12,133 nt of DNA from Ahrensia sp. Lineage in GTDB: Bacteria > Pseudomonadota > Alphaproteobacteria > Rhizobiales > Rhizobiaceae. The translations under genes were made by a program, and so were the position numbers. Below are positions 8,431-12,133 of this stretch, piece by piece. The notes under the pieces are model-generated. The model ran no database searches. It saw nothing but the letters and a program-made list of their open reading frames with translations, and was not told where the DNA came from. Position 1 is the stretch's first letter; each line of letters opens with the position of its first letter. The DNA is taken from contig NZXU01000069.1 of the NCBI GenBank assembly GCA_002698425.1, positions 1-12,133 of the forward strand, read 5' to 3'.

Positions 8431-9253
8431 TTGTACCATGGGATTTTCCGCGCAAGCCGCAGCCATTCTGGCGCCATCCGAACAACCCGCCGCCGAGGTG
8501 ATCAATCCGGAGGGGCGGTCGCGCGTCATCCTCGTCTGCGAACATGCCAGCGCGGCCATTCCCGAAAGCCTGCAGGGGCTGGGACTGCGCGCCGAAGACC
8601 GGCTGTCGCACGCGGCCTGGGATATCGGCGCACGCGCCGTCGCGATACGGCTGTCCGAGATGCTCGACGCGCCGCTGGTCGCATCGCGGGTTTCGCGCCT
8701 GGTCTATGACTGCAACCGGCCTCCCGAGGCCAAGGATTCTATCCCGTCCAAGAGCGAGCTGATCGAGGCGCCGGCCAATTCGAAGCTGACGGACAGCGAC
8801 CGGCAGGCCCGGGTGCGCGACGTCTACGAGCCGTTCCGTACGCTGCTTGCCGAGACGATCACGGCGCGGCGTTCCACCGACCCGGTCCTCGTCACGATCC
8901 ACAGTTTCACGCCGGTCTATTACGGCGCGTTCCGGGAGGTCGAACTGGGCATCCTGCATGACGCCGACGACCGGCTGGCGCGCGCCATCCACGCCGCCGC
9001 GCCTTCCTACACAATGCTGAAAACGGAATTGAACGAGCCCTATGGCCCGGCCGATGGCGTGACGCATACCCTGAAGGAGCATGCGCTGCCGGCGGGCCTG
9101 CTCAATGTCATGATCGAGATCCGCAATGATTTCGTCGGCGACGCCGCCGGCGCCAACCGGATCGCCGAAGTGCTGCACGGGATGATTGAAAGCGGCCTGG
9201 AAGCGTGTGAGCATCCGGCCGGCCCCGCATTCGAAAAGAGACAGTCCGGATGA
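8426..9253 (+). CDS. N-formylglutamate amidohydrolase family protein
   Basis: The family (PF05013) hydrolyses N-formyl-L-glutamate to formate and glutamate in the cytosol, as in histidine breakdown, but members vary in substrate. The 275 residues show the family pattern: VILVCEHASAAIPESL (34-49) with the likely metal ligands E39/H40, WDIGARAVAIRLSEML (65-80), SRLVYDCNRP (90-99), LVTIHSFTPVYYG (155-167) with H159, and NVMIEIRNDFVGD (227-239) near the end. No signal peptide is evident. Two ATGs lie close together, at 8426 and 8438, and neither has a Shine-Dalgarno; if the predicted promoter is right the ATG at 8438 begins the mRNA (271 residues). The gene leads an apparent operon and overlaps the DctQ gene by ATGA, so its product probably processes what the TRAP system imports. 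No other hut genes are present, which argues against plain histidine utilisation. Confidence 0.88.
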   Translation: MICTMGFSAQAAAILAPSEQPAAEVINPEGRSRVILVCEHASAAIPESLQGLGLRAEDRLSHAAWDIGARAVAIRLSEMLDAPLVASRVSRLVYDCNRPPEAKDSIPSKSELIEAPANSKLTDSDRQARVRDVYEPFRTLLAETITARRSTDPVLVTIHSFTPVYYGAFREVELGILHDADDRLARAIHAAAPSYTMLKTELNEPYGPADGVTHTLKEHALPAGLLNVMIEIRNDFVGDAAGANRIAEVLHGMIESGLEACEHPAGPAFEKRQSG

Positions 9254-9756
9254 GTTCGCTTGCCCGCAACTACGTTCTGATCGTCGACGCGATCAATTAC
9301 CGGCTCGGCCGGATCATGATGTACGGCATCTTCGTGATGATCGGTATCCTCTTGTGGTCCTCGATCTCGAAGACCTTCTTCCTGCCGTCGCTGTGGACGC
9401 TGGAAATGGCGCAGTTCGCGATGGTCGCCTACTACGTTCTCGGCGGCCCCTACTCGATCCAGCTCGGATCCAATGTGCGCATGGACCTGTTCTATGGCGA
9501 CTGGTCGCCGAAGACCAAGGCATGGTTCGACAGCTTCACCGTGCTGTTCCTGATCTTCTTTCTCGTGGTGCTCTTGATGGGTGGCATCGAGAGCACCGAA
9601 TATTCGCTGCAATACGGAGAGCGCAGCCCGACCGCATGGCGGCCCTATTTGTGGCCGATCAAGATCGCCATGTGCATCGGCTTCCTGCTGATGATCCTGC
9701 AAAGCGTCTCCGAACTCATCAAGGACATCTTTCGCATCCGCGGAGAGGAAATCTGA
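9250..9756 (+). CDS. TRAP transporter small permease subunit (DctQ family)
   Basis: A 168-residue inner-membrane protein with four hydrophobic helices (about 24-44, 52-70, 94-114 and 134-154). It is the partner that pairs with the large permease and docks the binding protein in tripartite ATP-independent periplasmic transport. Family marks are SLWTLEMAQFAM (47-58), GGPYSIQLGSNVRMDLFY (65-82), and GERSPTAWRPYLWPIKIA (123-140), the last two like the DctQ-type subunits of carboxylate and mannitol/chloroaromatic TRAP systems. The ATG overlaps the stop of the deformylase gene (ATGA), pointing to coupled translation; the upstream AAAGAGA is a modest ribosome site. It overlaps the next gene by one base (TGATG). 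The substrate cannot be told from this subunit. Confidence 0.93.
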   Translation: MSSLARNYVLIVDAINYRLGRIMMYGIFVMIGILLWSSISKTFFLPSLWTLEMAQFAMVAYYVLGGPYSIQLGSNVRMDLFYGDWSPKTKAWFDSFTVLFLIFFLVVLLMGGIESTEYSLQYGERSPTAWRPYLWPIKIAMCIGFLLMILQSVSELIKDIFRIRGEEI

Positions 9757-11078
9757 TGTCCTACGAGATGATCGCGATCACGATGTTCTCGTCGATGATG
9801 CTGATGCTGCTGACCGGGCAGCGCGTCTTCGGCGCGATCGGCTTCGTGGCGGCGGCGGCCGCGATCTTCCTGTGGGGAACCGGCGGGTTCAACATCCCTT
9901 TTTCGGCGGCGATGAAGCTGATGAAGTGGTACCCGCTGCTGACGCTGCCGATGTTCATCTTCATGGGCTACGTGCTGTCGGAATCGAAGATCGCCGACGA
10001 TCTCTACAAGATGTTCCATGTCTGGATGGGGCCGATCAATGGCGGGCTCGCCATCGGCACGATCCTGCTGATGGTGCTGATCTCGGCGATGAACGGCCTG
10101 TCGGTCGCGGGCATGGCGATCGGCGCGACCATCGCCCTGCCGGAACTGCTGAAGCGCCGCTACGACAAGATCATGGTCACAGGGGTGATCCAGGCGGGGT
10201 CGTCGCTCGGCATCCTCGTGCCACCCTCGGTCGTGCTGGTGCTCTACGCGATGATCGCGCGGCAGCCGGTCGGCCAGCTCTGGCTCGCCGGCATCATTCC
10301 GGGCCTGATGATGGCCGCGCTTTTCGTGGTCTATATCGCGATCCGCTGCCGGATGAATCCGGAACTCGGCCCGGCGCTGCCGAAGGAAGAGCGCAATGTG
10401 CCGATGTCGGAGAAATTGCGGCTTCTGCGCGCCGGCGTCCTGCCGCTGGTCATCTTCGCGGCGATGATGGTGCCTTTCGTCAATGGTTGGACCTCGCTGG
10501 TGGAAAGTTCGGCCATTGGCGCGGTGACGGCGTTTCTCGCCGCCGTCCTCAAGGGCCGGATGACGAAGGAGGTGTTCGAGACCTCGGTGCGCCAGACACT
10601 GGCGATCTCCTGCATGTTCATGTGGATCATCCTCGCGGCGCTCGGCTTCGGCGCGGTGTTCGACGGGCTCGGCGCTGTCAGGGCGATCGAGAGCTTCTTC
10701 ACCGAACAGCTTGGCCTCTCGCCCTGGGCGATCCTGATCCTGATGCAGCTGAGCTTCATCCTGATGGGAACGTTTCTCGACGATACGGCCATGCTGGTCA
10801 TCGTCGCGCCGCTCTACATTCCGCTGGTGCGGGCGCTGGGCTTCGACCTGATCTGGTACGGCGTGCTCTACACGATCACCACGCAGATCGCCTACATGAC
10901 ACCGCCCTTCGGCTACAATCTGTTCCTCATGCGCGCCATGGCCCCGCCGGAAATCGGCTTGCGCGACATCTACCGCTCGATCGTCCCGTTCGTGTTTGTG
11001 ATGGTCGTGGCGCTCGCAATCGTAATGGCTTTCCCTGAGATCGCGCTCTGGCTGCCAGAGCAGGTCTACGGGAGATAA
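9756..11078 (+). CDS. TRAP transporter large permease subunit (DctM family)
   Basis: This is the transport channel subunit of the TRAP system: 440 residues with about a dozen hydrophobic helices in two inverted halves, the normal size for DctM. Clear family blocks are LLTGQRVFGAIGF at the N terminus, YPLLTLPMFIFMGYVL, SAMNGLSVAGMAIG, GSSLGILVPPSVVLVLYA in the first half, and LMGTFLDDTAMLVIVAPLY plus QIAYMTPPFGYNLFLMRA in the second. It works by a cation (usually sodium) gradient. The frame is open far upstream (to 9186), but the true start is the ATG at 9756: it lies in the TGATG overlap with dctQ, has GGAGAGGAA (9742-9750) before it, and begins at the normal N terminus. A 57-bp gap with a small hairpin separates it from the binding protein gene. 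Confidence 0.95.
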   Translation: MSYEMIAITMFSSMMLMLLTGQRVFGAIGFVAAAAAIFLWGTGGFNIPFSAAMKLMKWYPLLTLPMFIFMGYVLSESKIADDLYKMFHVWMGPINGGLAIGTILLMVLISAMNGLSVAGMAIGATIALPELLKRRYDKIMVTGVIQAGSSLGILVPPSVVLVLYAMIARQPVGQLWLAGIIPGLMMAALFVVYIAIRCRMNPELGPALPKEERNVPMSEKLRLLRAGVLPLVIFAAMMVPFVNGWTSLVESSAIGAVTAFLAAVLKGRMTKEVFETSVRQTLAISCMFMWIILAALGFGAVFDGLGAVRAIESFFTEQLGLSPWAILILMQLSFILMGTFLDDTAMLVIVAPLYIPLVRALGFDLIWYGVLYTITTQIAYMTPPFGYNLFLMRAMAPPEIGLRDIYRSIVPFVFVMVVALAIVMAFPEIALWLPEQVYGR

Positions 11079-11083
11079 CGAGA

Positions 11084-11098
11084 CTCCGGCGAACGGAG
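11084..11098 (+). promoter_or_regulatory. Small intercistronic hairpin between the permease and binding protein genes
   Basis: CTCCG (11084-11088) pairs with CGGAG (11094-11098) around GCGAA. It follows the DctM stop by 5 bp. Without a U-tract it is not a terminator; it may slow decay or mark a processing point so that the downstream binding protein mRNA is more abundant. Confidence 0.3.
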
Positions 11099-11124
11099 CA
11101 AAGGCAATGCAATTAGCAACCACC

Positions 11125-11133
11125 AGGAGGTGA
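11125..11133 (+). promoter_or_regulatory. Full-length Shine-Dalgarno for the TRAP binding protein
   Basis: AGGAGGTGA complements the 16S rRNA anti-Shine-Dalgarno over nine bases, with GGAGG 5 bp before the ATG at 11136. It is the strongest ribosome site in the window and fits the need for excess binding protein over permease. It fixes the start of the DctP gene. Confidence 0.85.
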
Positions 11134-11135
11134 CC

Positions 11136-12133
11136 ATGACCACGAGACGCAGTTTCATCAAGAATGCCGGTATCGGCGCTGTCGGCGCAGCCGCCGGCTC
11201 CACCCTCGCCGCGCCAGCCATCGCGCAGTCGAAGATCACGTGGCGGCTGCAGACCTATGCCGGTCCGGCGCTCGCCGAGCACGTTATCAAGCCGGCCGTC
11301 GACAGCTTCAACAAGATCGCCGGCGACGAGATGGAGATCCAGCTCTTCACCTCCGACCAGCTTGTGCCGACCGGAGAACTGTTCCGCGCCATGCAGAACG
11401 GCACGATCGACGCCGTGCAGTCGGATGACGACTCGATGGCCTCGCCGACCGAAGTCACCGTGTTCGGCGGATACTTCCCGTTCGGCTGCCGTTACTCGCT
11501 CGACGTGCCGGTGCTGTTCAACCAGTACGGCCTGAAGGAAATCTGGGACGCCGAATACGAGAAGGTGGGCGTCAAGCACATCTCGGCGGGCTCGTGGGAT
11601 CCGTGCCACTTCGCCACCAAGGACCCGATCAACAGCCTTGAGGACCTCAAGGGCAAGCGCGTCTTCACCTTCCCGACCGCCGGCCGCTTCCTCGCGCAGT
11701 TCGGCGTCGTTCCGGTCACCCTGCCCTGGGAAGACATCGAGGTCGCGGTGCAGACCGGCGAACTCGACGGCATCGCATGGTCGGGCATCACCGAGGACTA
11801 CACGGTCGGCTGGGCCGACGTGACCAACTACTTCCTCACCAACAACATCTCGGGTGCCTGGATCGGCCACTTCTTCGCCAATATGGACCGCTGGAACGAG
11901 GTGCCGGATCATCTGAAGGAACTGATGTCGGTGGTGTTCGAAAGCTCGCACTACTACCGCCAGCACTGGTATTGGGGTGGCGAAGCGAACCTTCGCGTCA
12001 ATGGCACGAAGATGCAGCTGACCTCCATCCCGGACGCCGAATGGCAGACGGTGGAAGACGCGGCGGTGAAGTTCTGGGACGAGATCGCGGCCGAGTCCGA
12101 AACCAAGGCGAAGGTCGTCGAGATCTTCCGCAA
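11136..12133 (+). CDS. TRAP transporter solute-binding protein, DctP/TakP-like, Tat-exported (3' truncated by window)
   Basis: The periplasmic binding protein that delivers substrate to DctQM. The 332 visible codons run off the window; relatives have about 360-370 residues, so only about 30 are missing. The N terminus TRRSFIKNAG is a twin-arginine motif, followed by a hydrophobic stretch and a likely cleavage after AIA (28-30), so it is exported folded by the Tat route. The mature part shows WRLQTYAG (36-43), the LFTSDQLVPTGELFRAMQNG block (70-89), SLEDLKGKRVFTFPTAG with R175 at the place of the arginine that usually holds a carboxylate, FGVVPVTLPWEDIEVAVQTG (189-208) and GELDGIAWSG (208-217). 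This layout resembles keto-acid or aromatic-acid binding TRAP proteins such as TakP. The substrate is inferred to be an organic acid, perhaps one handled by the upstream deformylase. Confidence 0.93.
   Translation, partial: MTTRRSFIKNAGIGAVGAAAGSTLAAPAIAQSKITWRLQTYAGPALAEHVIKPAVDSFNKIAGDEMEIQLFTSDQLVPTGELFRAMQNGTIDAVQSDDDSMASPTEVTVFGGYFPFGCRYSLDVPVLFNQYGLKEIWDAEYEKVGVKHISAGSWDPCHFATKDPINSLEDLKGKRVFTFPTAGRFLAQFGVVPVTLPWEDIEVAVQTGELDGIAWSGITEDYTVGWADVTNYFLTNNISGAWIGHFFANMDRWNEVPDHLKELMSVVFESSHYYRQHWYWGGEANLRVNGTKMQLTSIPDAEWQTVEDAAVKFWDEIAAESETKAKVVEIFR

Noticed and set aside
9186..9755. Possible N-terminal extension or fusion of the DctM frame
   Set aside because: The frame is open upstream only because it overlaps dctQ and the deformylase in another frame; the normal DctM N terminus and ribosome site are at 9756.
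9645..11966. A 773-codon minus-strand open frame opposite dctM and dctP
   Set aside because: Same GC-bias shadow: charged repetitive composition with no recognisable domain, opposite clear TRAP genes.

Overview
The window is a stretch of GC-rich alphaproteobacterial chromosome. It most likely comes from a member of the Hyphomicrobiales (Rhizobiales): it opens with a porin of the rhizobial/Brucella Porin_2 type, the gcv operon is headed by a tandem glycine riboswitch, and TRAP transporters and RpiR regulators are typical of that group. The genus cannot be read from the sequence. No tRNA, rRNA, CRISPR array or insertion sequence was found.

Layout. (1) 1-835: 3' part of an outer-membrane porin with strongly biased codon use, closed by a good intrinsic terminator. 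(2) 999-1880: a lone tyrosine recombinase with a complete catalytic set. Its first third is AT-rich and its last two thirds are as GC-rich as the chromosome. An 8-bp inverted repeat lies just upstream. (3) 1881-6492: a glycine-responsive operon, made of a candidate promoter, a tandem glycine riboswitch with a plausible Shine-Dalgarno-sequestering expression platform, and gcvT, gcvH and gcvP almost touching. These encode the T, H and P proteins of the glycine cleavage system; the L protein (dihydrolipoamide dehydrogenase) must be encoded elsewhere. A strong hairpin follows gcvP. (4) 6593-7465: a membrane carrier of the bile acid:sodium symporter (BASS) fold in which several residues that bind sodium in studied relatives appear to be replaced. 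(5) 7469-8341, minus strand: an RpiR-type regulator starting at TTG, convergent with the carrier (3 bp between stop codons) and divergent from the next operon. (6) 8426-12133: an apparent operon of an N-formylglutamate amidohydrolase family enzyme, TRAP small permease (DctQ), TRAP large permease (DctM) and a Tat-type TRAP solute-binding protein (DctP, cut by the window edge).

How it works together. The gcv block is a classical glycine-inducible glycine catabolism and one-carbon unit. The RpiR-deformylase-TRAP block looks like a regulated scavenging cassette: the binding protein captures an organic acid in the periplasm, DctQM import it with a cation gradient, and the hydrolase releases a product inside the cell. 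The enzyme suggests an N-formyl (or otherwise N-acyl) amino acid or related acid as substrate, but this is inference. The SIS domain of the regulator lacks the usual phosphosugar-binding motifs, which fits a non-sugar inducer. The divergent intergenic region carries palindromes that could be the operator.

The points most worth a second look are the TRAP-deformylase-RpiR cassette, the altered SIS ligand motifs, the altered sodium-site residues of the BASS carrier, the compositional break in the integrase, and the possibly leaderless start of the cassette. Nothing here amounts to a clearly new molecular system.
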